A stretch of 64,000 nt of DNA from Periconia sp. R9002 (GCA_023627715.1 JAMAHW010000014.1:186001-250000); one strand, 5' to 3'; shown: positions 10,574-21,025, counted from the stretch's first letter. Program-made: numbers and translations. The notes: a model not told the origin generated them from the letters alone.

Positions 10574-11648
10574 GATGAGAGTGTTTGGGCGGAGTGAAGC
10601 AGGTACTTTTCAACAAAAAGGTCAAAATGATGTAAAGTTTCATGGGCATGAAGGTGGGTAAGTGATATGGTGTTCAAGGTTTTCGAGGGGACTGAATGAA
10701 TGTGACGGGTTAGAATTGGCCAAGAGGAAATTGGAATGGCAAGCGAAGATGGCAAAGCACCACATGAAGGGGAGGAGGAGGTAGGGGGAGAAGAAAAAGA
10801 AGAAGTCGCAATGTTTGTGTGTGGCGGTGGTGGTGGTGGTTGTGTGGTAAGCTTAGTGCTTCGCATTTGCAACTGATTGCTTTGATGATAACCTACTAAC
10901 TACCTAGGTGACTAGTTGAGTCACTAACGGTGGTGGAACATGACATGCATTATAGTGGAGCAATATCGGGCCTTAGTCATCATGATGTGCTAGCCATGGC
11001 ACAGTACGAGCAAATTACAGTACAGTACCGTACAGTACAATACAAAGCACATGCGTACTCCGGATCAATGAAGACGCCGGGTCCAACCGTTCCAAGGTCC
11101 AAGGTGACGAGCTATGCCTCTCCCGGCTGATTGGACAAGCGTCCCCGCCTCCCCAACCGCGCTGCCCCCACCCCTTCCCCTCTCCGCCTAAATCGGCCAC
11201 TCAATGGCTGTACGGCACCACGGCCAGGCCGCTTGGTTATTTATCTACCTATCTACTCGTGTGCAAGATGGTTCATGTTTCCCAGCCCCCTTTATTGCGA
11301 GCAGAAGTACATGTAGCTGCGAGCACCGCCCACCTACGGCGCAGCATGGTAGCTGAATAGTGCCGCTTGCTATGGCGGATCCCGGTGCGTCTGATGTCTT
11401 CTTCTCTCTCGGTCCTATCGTCTCGTGTACGAGTGGATGATTGAGTTGAACCGACGAGCGCTTCAATCCTTCGCCCCTGGACTTAGACCGACCAAGGCTG
11501 ACTGAATCAAAAATCAAAAGCTGTGCGCACTTCCACCCTCAGTGCTCTTCGACAGACCTGTCCTTCCGCCGAGTTTCTGCCCTCCATCTCGCCGTCTCCC
11601 CCCCACACCCGCGCCCACGCCCACCTCCCATTCTCTCTCTCGGCCCCC
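10574..11648. promoter_or_regulatory. Divergent intergenic region with CCTAGG palindrome and GTACA repeats
   Basis: About 1.1 kb between the Zn2Cys6 gene and the gene at 11649. It contains TACCTAGGTG at 10901-10910 (one base from the recurrent palindrome) and tandem CAGTA/GTACA words at about 11017-11043. Proline-coding CA/CC-rich DNA at 10750-10870 belongs to the leader side of the regulator; a 130-codon frame there looks spurious. Confidence 0.45.
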
Positions 11649-12944
11649 ATGGACGACCCTTTCAACGAAGATCCCGAGTGGTCTGACGAAGAAGTATTGT
11701 TGCCCAAGACCGTACCCAAGACCAAAGTCCGATATGTGCCCCCAACCACCAACATGGCCTCACCACGGGGGGTGAGAGATATGTCTGATGAGTCCGACTC
11801 ATCGAGTACGGGTCCGCCTTCGGTAAATGGATCCCCTCTTATCCCGCCCAAGTCGGTTTCACGACCAGATGTGCGGGCAGGGAGCACTCAGGAGGACTTG
11901 GTCCAACGATTCTACCAGGTCACTAGAGAACGAGATGCGCTTCGCAAAGAGCTGCAGAGGAAATCAATGGGACCACACGGTATTCCAGAGCGAGGCTCTG
12001 TCGTATATAGATCAGAGGAAGCAACGCTCATTGAAGATCTCCAGAATTTACGTGGAGAAATCCGCATGTGGTCCAGCGAGTATTTTTCTGGCCCTCCCAC
12101 GTCACGCAATCGACGTCCTCATGTCCATTCATCCAGGGAATTATTTAGCTCTTTAACCGAGGATTACACCTCCTACCTCAAACACGCCAACGATAGGCCA
12201 CTTCTCATTCAAGCATATCTATGGTCTCAGCTTCAGCGACGGGTTTTCAGCAATTTAGATAAGGGTTGTGGTTATATTTGGGCGGGCAAACTGGGCGATA
12301 GGAAGCTCAGGCCCATCAATGATACGCTGCGGAAAGGTATATTTTTCCCGCGAAGTTCCCTACCACAAAGTACTCATTATAACTTGTCAGCCGTCAAGAA
12401 CGAGGAGCAAGCCGAAGAATACCATCGTTGGCGAGCTCTCACGGTCAATTTGTTGGTGCCCGAGGTCGATGGTAGATGGAGCCCGACATTCGACGCCAAA
12501 CCCATCTTGAAGTGGATCAGAAGGTTTCGCGGCAGATTAATGAAAAGATTACGGCCATGGAGTACGAAGTCATTACGGGAAGGAAAAGACCAGCTTTACA
12601 CCATCGTGTCGGCGGCTGTGGCACTTGATCTGCGCATGAAGAAGCAACGTGCCGACTATCGTTTTGTCACATTTACCGGTGGCCAACCTAATCAGTTTTG
12701 GGGCTATGGATTTTATGATTCCGAAATGGAGGACATTGACGAAGACGAGGAACGTAAGGGCAGAAGGGTGCAGATGAGCCTGGCTCCTGCTCTTGAAAGA
12801 TGCGGCAACGCCAATGGTCATATATTTGACCAGAACTTTATCCTGGTAAAGGCAGACGTGACGTGTAAGAGGCTGGAAAAGACGAGGCCACGCACCGGTA
12901 AGAAGATGGGCACAAAGAGAAACTTTTGGGGCGGTCGCAGTTGA
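11649..12944 (+). CDS. Uncharacterised fungal protein with acidic N-terminus
   Basis: I do not recognise a named family. The first ATG gives 431 residues in one exon: MDDPFNEDPEWSDEEV at the start, a Ser/Pro-rich disordered region to about 75, a short coiled coil (LVQRFYQVTRERDALRKELQRK, about 80-103), then a helical region with DRPLLIQAYLWSQLQRRVF..., a pattern seen in large sets of unnamed Pezizomycotina proteins. The C-terminal 40 residues are basic. The frame stays open upstream of this ATG, but only from a GTG. Around 12490-12600 a second plus-strand frame is also open and reads as helical protein (VDQKVSRQINEKITAMEYEV), while the annotated frame there is unusually Arg/Lys/Trp-rich. A missed intron pair or a sequence error is possible in this part. 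No membrane segments are visible. Confidence 0.65.
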   Translation: MDDPFNEDPEWSDEEVLLPKTVPKTKVRYVPPTTNMASPRGVRDMSDESDSSSTGPPSVNGSPLIPPKSVSRPDVRAGSTQEDLVQRFYQVTRERDALRKELQRKSMGPHGIPERGSVVYRSEEATLIEDLQNLRGEIRMWSSEYFSGPPTSRNRRPHVHSSRELFSSLTEDYTSYLKHANDRPLLIQAYLWSQLQRRVFSNLDKGCGYIWAGKLGDRKLRPINDTLRKGIFFPRSSLPQSTHYNLSAVKNEEQAEEYHRWRALTVNLLVPEVDGRWSPTFDAKPILKWIRRFRGRLMKRLRPWSTKSLREGKDQLYTIVSAAVALDLRMKKQRADYRFVTFTGGQPNQFWGYGFYDSEMEDIDEDEERKGRRVQMSLAPALERCGNANGHIFDQNFILVKADVTCKRLEKTRPRTGKKMGTKRNFWGGRS

Positions 12945-13509
12945 CATGTTTCCCTTTTTTATACATGTACTATTTAATGCATTGTGATTCTAGTCGCAAT
13001 CACCTATACCATGTACTACAGGTACTTAGCACACCTGTTCTGTTTCGGTCATATCTATTTACTGTCGCATCATTGTATTCATTTAAATTATTCGATATAT
13101 ATATATACTGGATGGTTATGTAGAAATTTGGTCCGATTCATCTGTGCAGTTAGATATTGTCTGCGTCCTGGTTCTAGGCCAATTGAGGATCAGGGTACGC
13201 CAAGCGATGGCATTTGGATCCAACCTCGACCATCCCAGGAAATACATAGCCAATTCTTCACAAGCACACCCACGCGACAAAACCACACCTTTCCGTACCT
13301 TACAGAACACCACATATTCCACCCGTTCCCGTATACAAGCTCTGTTACTTCAGCATTGCCGCGGCCACACGACCCTGCTTACCGCCGCTCCCAACGCAAC
13401 CGAGATAGTGTACGACGCCGTTCGCCTACACATTCCTCAAACCACTTTTAATAGATAGGCATACGAAGCAGCACGCCGTCTCCGCGAGAGGGGAACAAAG
13501 AAGGGGGAA
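12945..13509. other. Intergenic with (AT)n tract
   Basis: Terminator of the upstream gene and promoter of the TRAPP gene. A short (AT)n run lies at about 13094-13107. Overlapping open frames of 104-155 codons here start weakly and have low-complexity composition; I do not regard them as genes. Confidence 0.5.
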
Positions 13510-14342
13510 ATGGCTCAATCGACTCCAACAGCAGCAGAGGCTGCCACTTTACTGGACCCGACGGCTACTCTTGTCAGCCTCTCCTCGCTCGACCTGCTCC
13601 TCATAGAGCTTGTTCCCATGGCGTATCGTATCAGCGCCGACCTTGCAGCGAGAGAAGAAGACTGGTTAGACACAGAGACATCCTCGACACACAAACCAGG
13701 CACAGGAGGAGCAGGATCGCAAGTGGATAACGAGACGAACAGTACTGTAGCGGGTGGTCCGGGGACGACTGTGGGAGGCACTGCACCTGTAGACGAGGAA
13801 GAGGCGAGGGAAGCCGTGTTTCATCGGTTGGAAAGCCTGGGCTATCGGGTAGGCCTTGGAATCGTGGAACGGTATGTTTCTCATGCTTCCTACCGCATCG
13901 TTGGAACAGGGCAGCTCGTACTGACAATACATGCGGTAGATTCTCTCGAGCGACGCCTCGCCCAACGGATCCCCTCAGCACAATCAAGTTCCTTTGCAAA
14001 GATCTATGGACGCTGCTGTTTCGAAAGCAGATAGACAATCTGAAGACAAACCATCGCGGCATTTACGTACTCACAGACAATACTTTCAAACCTTTGATGC
14101 GCATGTCATTTGACACTAAAAAATACGACCCAGCGGTAGCGGCAGCTGCCGCCGCAACTGGCGATCCAGGATTAGGCAGAGACGCGAACAGCATGACCAG
14201 AGTGCAGCCATTCCTATATTTTCCGGCGGGCTTGGTGAGAGGGTGCCTTGCCGGGTTAGGCGTCACAGCTACAGTGACAGCAGAGTCGAGTGGATTGCCA
14301 ACGGCGACTTTTCAGATCCGGACCGTGGGTGCAAAAGCCTGA
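13510..14342 (+). CDS. TRS33: TRAPP complex subunit Trs33/TRAPPC6
   Basis: Two exons, 13510-13871 and 13940-14342 (68-bp intron), 254 residues. The joint restores the Bet3-family core GYRVGLGIVERFSR..., followed by TIKFLCKDLWTLLFRKQIDNLKTNHRGIYVLTDN, which is the most conserved part of Trs33. This subunit belongs to the core of the TRAPP Rab-GEF complexes that activate Ypt1 (and Ypt31/32) in ER-Golgi and endosomal traffic. Compared with yeast there are two low-complexity insertions: a Gly/Thr/Ser-rich loop at about 60-97 and an Ala-rich stretch (AVAAAAAATGDPG) near 180. The C-terminus (FPAGLVRGCLAGLG) matches the family end. Confidence 0.92.
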
Positions 14343-14752
14343 GAGTAGGGCTGTTGATACTCGCCTGTATTTCGTAGCGACCACTGGGCAAAGCATCAGG
14401 AATTGGCCTACCCTAAGTAATATCGTGTCTTAGAACTGGCAAAGTAACAGCACTCTATGCTCGCCGAACCTGCATCCGTATAATTACTACACATCACGCA
14501 AGAAAATGTCAAGGCAAGTGCACAACGTTGGCGTCACCGGATATATTTTGTTAAGCTACTTGGTCTTCGAGATTTGACAAATCCCTACCCTCGAACTCAA
14601 CCATTCCGGGCCTAGTTTATTCTAGACGTTTTGTTTTCCTGTCATGAGCGATATACACTCCCAGTCATCACACCGTTCTATAATCTATCTGCCGGAGGCG
14701 ACATTAGTACCAATCCACCAGGAAGCGGCGACAGTCCAAGCGCAGAATACAC
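14343..14752. other. Convergent spacer
   Basis: 3' regions of TRS33 and the malate dehydrogenase gene. Nothing else recognised. Confidence 0.5.
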
Positions 14753-16038
14753 TCACTTCTGCGGAGGGTTCTTGACAAACTCGACACCTTTCGAGATGTT
14801 GGTCTTCAGATCGTCGTAGGCAGCTTTGAGCAGCTTCTGCTCATGCTCATTGGCGCTGCTGACAACGTCGATAGCCTTCTCCACACCATTGGGCTAAACA
14901 ATGTTAGTCAAATTCTTCAGTAGCGAGGCAGGCTCAACTCACGCCGAGCTCAATGGGGACAGAGAAGAAGTCAACACCGGTAGCCTTGGCAATTGACTCA
15001 CCGCCTGGAACACCAGGAAGGTAGACGTAGCTGGGCTCGACAATACCCTTCTCGCCCTTGGCGGCTTTGATGACCTTCTGGGCGAAACTAAAACACTTTA
15101 GTCTTGATACAGCTCGCAATGATTCCATACTTACCGGTAACCTGCATAGGCCATAGAGAGCGTAGCAGAACCGGCGCCGTCCTTTGCTTTGACAACTTCA
15201 TCTCCACCAAATTGTACGCCTGACAGGTCAGTGAGGATTCTAAGCCAAGTGGTAGCTTGACTCACGGTTCACCAAGGCATCAAGTTTGTCGGCAGGAATG
15301 TTGACAGAAGGTTTGGCTTGGCTGAACAGAGGGACGATGGTCTGGCCAGAATGTCCACCAATAACGGGAATGGTGGTTTCGGAGGGGTTTTTGCTACCAC
15401 TGATGCTGGCCACGAAGGTTTCGGCTCGTACAACGTCAAGAGTGGTGACACCAAACAAGCGCTTGGGATCGAAGACGTTGGCACGCTTGAGCACTTCAGC
15501 CGCAATGGGGACGGTCGAATTGACGGGGTTGGAAATGACCAAAATGTATGCCTTGGGTGCGTATTGGGCAATGCCCTCGATCAGACCCTGAACAATGCCG
15601 GCATTGATCTTGAAGAGGTCGTCGCGAGTCATACCGGGCTTGCCTGTCTAAAGTCAGCAATGGTTTAGGGACGACGAGACAGGTTCAATACTTACGAGGA
15701 ATGCCAGCAGGGATGACAACAATATCAGCACCGGTCAGAGCTTGCTTGAGGCCGTCATCTTTTGGCAGATAGCCGGTCACGGCCTAAGGGCATTAGCACG
15801 TTCCCAGACAATATAGAATCTGTTGCTTACGGCGGGCGAGGAGATGTGAGAGAGGTCGGCAGCGACACCTGGGGTGTTGACCACATCATACAGAGCGAGC
15901 TCTGTGACATTGGGGTCGGCTTTTAGAAGCAGGGACAGCGGCTATACAGCGGTCAGTGATGAGTGAAAACCAAGTGTGTCGGCACAAACTGACCTGACCG
16001 ATTCCGCCGGAAGCTCCCGCGACGACGGCTTTGACCAT
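14753..16038 (-). CDS. Malate dehydrogenase, NAD-dependent, no mitochondrial leader
   Basis: Seven exons: 16038-15994, 15941-15831, 15783-15696, 15643-15266, 15219-15135, 15087-14943, 14893-14753; introns of 46-52 bp; 330 residues. It interconverts malate and oxaloacetate. The Rossmann glycine motif GASGGIGQ starts at residue 8, SNPVNST and the catalytic histidine loop [11 protein letters not shown] follow, and the Arg pair of the active site is in [13 protein letters not shown]. The protein begins [12 protein letters not shown] with no presequence, so it is predicted cytosolic (or glyoxysomal through an unusual signal; the C-terminus NPPQK is not a PTS1). The first exon codes only 15 residues and ends inside the NAD motif, a position where a leader could be gained by an alternative promoter, though none is visible. 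Confidence 0.93.
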
Positions 16039-17089
16039 TTTGTTGAGGTTGGGCGGGTGTGAGAATGGAGGAAGCGCGGTTGTGACGGCTCGTAAGCAGT
16101 CTAGGAGAATAGAAAATGGGGCGCTTAAGAGGTCGCCGGCAATGGTGTTTTGAGCAGGATAACAGAAAAGAAGTGAAGGAAGATGAGTTTATGAGGATAG
16201 AGGAAGAGAGAGACGGAGGTACGGGGAGTTTTAGAAGGACGGAGAGAAATGAGGTGGGGGAGGTTGAGAGCGCGGGGAAAGGGCCGACGGAGGGACGAGC
16301 AGGCACGGGCCACATTTGGTGGGGGTAATTGCGTTGGACGTGTTTTGCTTGTTCCTGCCCAGAGGGTCTCTCACCCTGCCCAGAGGTCTATCACACACGA
16401 ACTAACTCAATGTGAATGTGTAGTTTATGTACGACGGTATGTATGTAGCTACATTTCTGGTAGCGACAGTGCATGTATCCACATATGTAGTTATGTAACC
16501 GGCTGTATGTGCATGTACCTAGGTAATGTGTTTGTTGTTTACTTAAGTACCCAGGTACATAGGTACTTACGCTAATAGAACTTTTGGAGACACATGGAAT
16601 TATGGGCACAGCCAAGCCCGCGAGCAGTAACAGGAAACAAGAAACCCGCCCGTGCATACAGTAAATTAAATCGTCATCGTGTTACAAGTATTGTCACACT
16701 GTACATGTGGGGTCAATGGCAGTGGCGGCGGCACTCCAACACCACAACGGTGCTTTGCGCTGTTTCCTCGCCAGTCAACCCTCTGCCTGCTGCATGTGTG
16801 CTTTATATCCAACAAGTCTTCCGAAGTTGTGCCCTTGTCATCAATACCCAACCACCTGCTGGAGCCCTTGTACCTCATACGTTGCCCGCGTGTGGACGCA
16901 TTTGCCACACCAGTCGAGTACAACGTTGAATGGCCAGAATGGCCCCGTTCAGTCTTTGATCGCCTACCTTCTGCAGTCCCTCCCCCCTCTCCGTTCATTC
17001 CACCTCGCAAGAGACCTCGGATGCCCACAACAATATCTTGATTTGAATGTCCGACACCAAAAACACCATTAGTAGTAGTAGCAACATCA
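16039..17089. promoter_or_regulatory. Malate dehydrogenase upstream region with perfect TACCTAGGTA
   Basis: About 1 kb upstream of the malate dehydrogenase gene and downstream of the HapE gene. A perfect TACCTAGGTA palindrome is at 16516-16525, followed by related GGTAC/AGGTAC repeats to about 16570, and GTATGTA repeats at 16435-16500. Several open frames cross this DNA on both strands with poor composition; none is supported. Confidence 0.45.
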
Positions 17090-18257
17090 TCAAGGTCCAA
17101 AATCTTCCCTTTCGCCCTCAGCATCTGCATCGTTCCCGGCATCTCGCTGACCTGCGGGATACATTTGCTGCTTAGATCAGCCGATGATTCGTTTCATCTC
17201 CAGCTTCCCCACTCACAGTTTGTTGTGGCATAGGGTTGTACACTCCATAGCCCGGGTCGAACATCTGCTGCTGGCTGTAAGGGCCGGGGTCGCCTTGCAC
17301 AGCGCCGGGATACATGACAGGCTGACGGAACTCTTCTGGCTGTTGCATATGCTGACCCAGACTATAGTCAGGAGGGGCCATTGGGTGTTGTTGATGCACA
17401 CCCGGCTGGGCGAGCCCACCTGTTGGCACCGATGCGTGAGCAGATGATTGTACAGCAGCAGCGTTTTGTCCACCACTCCGCTTATGAGTCTGGGCCTCTT
17501 CGCGGGGAACAATGTCAATCAGAAAATCGAACATGTCCGACTTTGAAAGCGCAGCGGCAATGTCGGAGCGCTGAAGGGTGCGACGTTTGTTCTCTTCAGC
17601 ATGTATCCAGGCTCGCATGGTCAGTTCTGTTATGAAGATATCGCAGCCTTTAGCAAACAGAATGGGGGCCTCGGCTGAGATCATCTTGACTTCTGGGTCG
17701 GCCTTCATCACTTTTTTGATGCGTGCCAGTGGTAGCTGGTGCATCTTATAATCATGCTCGTCTGTCTCTAACTTGGTAACCTGTTGCTGCCAGTACGTGT
17801 TGAGTATATCGCGGTATTGGTTTGCCAAGCCTTGATTGACCTATAGCGCCGTTAGCTTACATGCTTCAAATAGGTACTGAATGGGCAGAATCAGCCGTCT
17901 GTGCATCTGGAACAACACGTGATTCACAGCTAGCTGATTCTGCCCTTTGCGCAAAAGGGAGTCGTACGTTTGACCACGGGCCAATGAACAGCTGTGGATC
18001 AGGTGCCTGGCCTTGGGCGGCGATCTTGAAGAGTCAGCAAAACAAGAAATAGTGAGGAGGTCTTCAAATAAACGCACTGCTGCTGATGCTCCTACATAAG
18101 TAAGGTCAGTATGGAGATGGTCCTTAGTTTACAACCACGAGCAGATTGCAGACATACCGTAATGACCGCCAACTTGCGGATCGTATATGGGATTTCCGTT
18201 TTGCCCGTCATAGCGGCGAGGGGCGGCAGGTGCTTGTCGTTGATTTGTTGGATCCAT
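17090..18257 (-). CDS. hapE: CCAAT-binding factor subunit HapE/HAP5 (NF-YC)
   Basis: Five exons: 18257-18158, 18091-18078 (14 nt), 18024-17968, 17840-17217, 17146-17090; 283 residues. The histone-fold domain is at about 75-155: [39 protein letters not shown], then [29 protein letters not shown]. With HapB and HapC it forms the CBC complex that binds CCAAT promoters and, through HapX, controls iron homeostasis and redox response. The C-terminal tail is Gln/Pro-rich. The last splice was placed by frame: GTGAGT at 17216 to GGTCAG ending 17147 gives the acidic end [14 protein letters not shown]; reading through instead gives a stop after HRLI. Intron 17841-17967 is 127 bp and contains an inverted repeat (separate entry). 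The microexon model is the least certain part. Confidence 0.88.
17883..17945 (-). other. Intronic hairpin in hapE pre-mRNA
   Basis: GGGCAGAATCAG at 17883-17894 is the perfect reverse complement of CTGATTCTGCCC at 17934-17945. Inside, CTGTG (17899-17903) can pair with CACAG (17925-17929) after a symmetric 4-nt internal loop. The whole 63-nt structure sits in the 127-bp intron 17841-17967, about 22 nt from the 5' splice site. A second small stem, CCCTTT (17943-17948) with AAAGGG (17954-17959), shares three bases with the first and could compete. Confidence 0.6.
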
Positions 18258-18678
18258 GTGGAAGCTGCGAATAGGGATGTGGGCGGGGAAGGGTGCTAGA
18301 GATGGAGATAAAGATGGCTGGGAGCACCTTTGTAGTCGACCATGGGGCGGGAGACGGGTTGATGCTTATATAATCAGCAGCACGCGGAGGTAGGTCTCCT
18401 GCAACTCAGCTATTGGTCTGTGGGTTACGAGGAATGCTGAGCTGTCAATTCAGAAGTGTAGACCATTTTACCACACGCCAGCATGCAATATTGCATGCGA
18501 CAGATTTCGAAACGCCACATGGACACCTATTTCTAGAAAATTTTAGGTAGAATCTAAACATTCATAGTTGATAACATCAATCAGTGCATACACGGATGCC
18601 AAGCCTAATGGTCCGTGCGCGCGTCGAATGCACCATAAAAAAAATCTAGTTCCGAGTTCCACACTCAACACACACAAC
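18258..18678. promoter_or_regulatory. Divergent promoter hapE / FCF2
   Basis: 421 bp between the two start codons. No palindrome or repeat of note and no coding potential recognised. Confidence 0.45.
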
Positions 18679-19577
18679 ATGGTCCTCCTGCCAGCGCACC
18701 AATGTCTCCTCGACGATGACGTGGAAGAAGAACTTACCGATGATCAAATTCATGACATGCTAGAAGATGCATCCCAGCGCATACAGCAGCATCAAGGAAC
18801 CGGGGTCTTCAATCCCGATACGCCGCTACAACTTCCCAAGTTGAGTCCCGGTCACATTACGGACGCAGTTATCACGACCAAAGGCTCAATTACGCGATTG
18901 CACGCTTCCAATCTTGTAGATCAGAGAGACCGTTTTCTAGCGAACAGTATCAAGAAAATCGAGGACCCGATTGCGACCAGGAAAAAGAGGCAAGAGGTAT
19001 GTTTTCTCTTCTAGCACACAGCCTTCGCCAATGATGATAATTATCCCAAACTTCACTGAGCAGACTCGGGTCCCGTTTTGGGCAACCCTCCTGCGCTACT
19101 GATGGTTTGTTTATCATAGTTACACTGAGGCATTCCTACACACCAGTTTTGTTCCATGTATGTCATGATGCAATGCTAACTGTTGCAAAGGATAAGAAGG
19201 CCAACGCCGGCTCTGACTGGTTTAACTTGCCTCGTACCGAGCTTACACCTGAGCTACGTCGTGATCTCCAGCTTCTGAAAATGCGCAACGTACTTGACCC
19301 TAAGCGCCATTATAAGAAGTCCGATTCCAAATCCGACGTACCCCCTTACAGTCAGGTTGGAACAATCATCGAGGGGCCAACTGAGTATTACAACAGCCGC
19401 ATCGCGAACAAAGACCGTAAACGAACCCTTGTTGAAGAAGTGTTGGCACAAGAAGAGGGATCCGGCAAGTTCAAGAAGAAGTATGATGACATCTTGAAAT
19501 CCAAATCCAGCGGCAAAAAGGCCTTCTACAAGGCCTTGCAGGCAAAACGTCACAAGGGGAAGGTAATAAAGCCTTGA
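18679..19577 (+). CDS. FCF2: rRNA-processing protein Fcf2
   Basis: Two exons, 18679-18996 and 19191-19577, 234 residues. The C-terminal Fcf2 domain is clear: DWFNLPRTELTPELRRDLQLLKMRNVLDPKRHYKK, then VGTIIEGPTEYYNSRI..KDRKRTLVEEVL and a Lys-rich end (KAFYKALQAKRHKGK). In yeast Fcf2 is a nucleolar factor needed for early pre-18S cleavages in the SSU processome. The N-terminal half is acidic and variable. The intron is 194 bp, about four times the usual length in this window, has a good branch site (GCTAAC at 19175) and holds a candidate box C/D snoRNA. The gene ends convergently 160 bp from the phosphorylase gene. Confidence 0.93.
19027..19131 (+). ncRNA. Candidate intronic box C/D snoRNA (snR63-like guide)
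   Basis: Inside the FCF2 intron, in order: C box ATGATGA (19031-19037), D' box CTGA (19056-19059), C'-like CTGATGG (19099-19105), D box CTGA (19125-19128). Guide regions are 18 and 19 nt, and GCC before C can pair with GGC after D. The ten bases TCATAGTTAC at 19114-19123 are complementary to GUAACUAUGA of LSU rRNA helix 69, a sequence I recall as near-universal in eukaryotes. The fifth base upstream of the D box faces the second A of GUAAC, which by alignment is yeast 25S A2256, methylated under snR63 guidance. The 3' end lies about 43 nt before the branch site, normal for intron-processed snoRNAs. Weak points: a 3-bp terminal stem and a degenerate C' box. Ends are approximate. Confidence 0.68.
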
Positions 19578-19737
19578 GCGATTGTTTGATCGATCGAAAA
19601 GTGACTATCCTAAAACTGCTATGAACTGGTTCGGTGGCGATCAATATGCCTACCACATCAGGTTACATGACCTTCTACGGCCATGACTAGCACAGGTAAG
19701 CCACAGTAACTACCATAAAGGTCATCGACTCGAGTGA

Positions 19738-21025
19738 CTAATTCTCATGCAGATCCGACAATATTTGCTTGACTAAAGCTTGCATATCTTTGGCAGCTTC
19801 GCGTCCAGCGTCCAAGACTTCTTGGTGATTGGCCTTTCCCACACTTAAATGCTGTTCCAACTCGACTGCAGTCATATTCTGGATTAACTCGTCATCGCCT
19901 CTTGGGCCTGCCTCCAGGACTGCTTTGTTGGTCACCAGACTGAATGCTAGCACCCTAAGACCACAATGGCGAGCAACCACAATCTCTGGGACTGTTGACA
20001 TGCCCACCACATCCGCGCCAAGCGTGCGTAGCATCCTGCATTCGGCCCTAGTTTCATATCTAGTGTGTGATCAGTGTACCGAATCCAGCGCGTGCTGTTT
20101 ATTACAAGGACTTACGTTGGTCCGGAAAGGAAGGCGTATACACCTTCGTGCAAACGTCTTTTTTGTTGGTCTAGACCGAGTTTTTTCCACGCTTTGTGTG
20201 TTCGCCGCCTTAGATCCAAGTCGTACGCATCCGATAGAGGGGGAAAGCGGACACCGAATTCTTCAATGTTAGGGCCACGAAGCGGATGAACTCCAACAAG
20301 CCCTGGTAGGTTCAAATGCTATTATGCGTCAGCATAGGATACGAAATTGTGTCAAACGGCGTGTGTACATCGTTCAAGCATACTATATCTCCAACTTCAA
20401 AGTTTTCGTTGATACCTCCAGCTGCGTTTGTAACTGTGACTTGTTAAATGATACGAAATGGTAGACATTCGTAGACACGGGCCTACCAATAATGGTCTCT
20501 ATGCCCAATAGTTTACAGACTCTAGTGGCAAATGTAACAACGTCCATAGAATGCCCTTCGTAGAAACTATTTCTGTTAGTTCTGATATCAAGCGTCTAAA
20601 TGCAGAATGAGCACAGGCTTTCTGGAAAAGCCTGTTGGCGACTGACTGTGCTCGTCCAACAAGAAGCGCCACTGGCATCCTTTGGGGTCCGATGTGTCCA
20701 AACACAAAATTTCCAGCGTGCCCTTGCACTAATATCCGATATATTAGTGCCCTACTTCACCGGAGGATGAAAATGAACCCCATCATATGATCAAACAATG
20801 TTTCAGCTTACCAGTGCTTCGAGGGAAATTAGGTATGGTAGAGTAAGCCAGTTGTACCTTCGTTTCCGGCTCAACTGTTTCTGCAAGGCCGCCTAGCCCG
20901 GAACCACACACGATGGCTACTTTTGGTATCTGCAGAGACTCTGGAAGCTCGGAACGGATATATTTAGCTGTTTCTGCAGCACGAACGTAAGCGTTCGGCG
21001 CGGCAGAAGGATCCGTGACTTCCAT
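19738..21025 (-). CDS. PNP1: Purine nucleoside phosphorylase
   Basis: Six exons: 21025-20812, 20728-20647, 20566-20487, 20433-20369, 20318-20116, 20059-19738; introns 50-83 bp; 321 residues. It splits inosine and guanosine with phosphate to give the base and ribose-1-phosphate in purine salvage. The spliced product has the phosphate-loop motif [10 protein letters not shown] near residue 42, [21 protein letters not shown] (catalytic His region), [33 protein letters not shown] and the base-binding [12 protein letters not shown]...[11 protein letters not shown], in family order and at normal length. Each splice restores one of these motifs. It shares a 219-bp divergent promoter with the uS10m gene. 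Confidence 0.93.

Noticed and set aside
10480..10872. 130-codon minus-strand frame overlapping the Zn2Cys6 start
   Set aside because: Pro/His/Ser-rich low-complexity read of the leader region in the wrong frame relative to the zinc cluster.
12984..13458. Overlapping plus-strand frames of 155 and 104 codons after the uncharacterised gene
   Set aside because: Tyr/His/Cys-rich, low complexity, cross an (AT)n tract and have no family feature; they lie in the TRS33 promoter.
16666..17142. Extended C-terminus for HapE, or a separate minus-strand gene
   Set aside because: The acidic [14 protein letters not shown] ending in another phase fits HapE; the long frame is Gly/Arg/Thr-rich without features.
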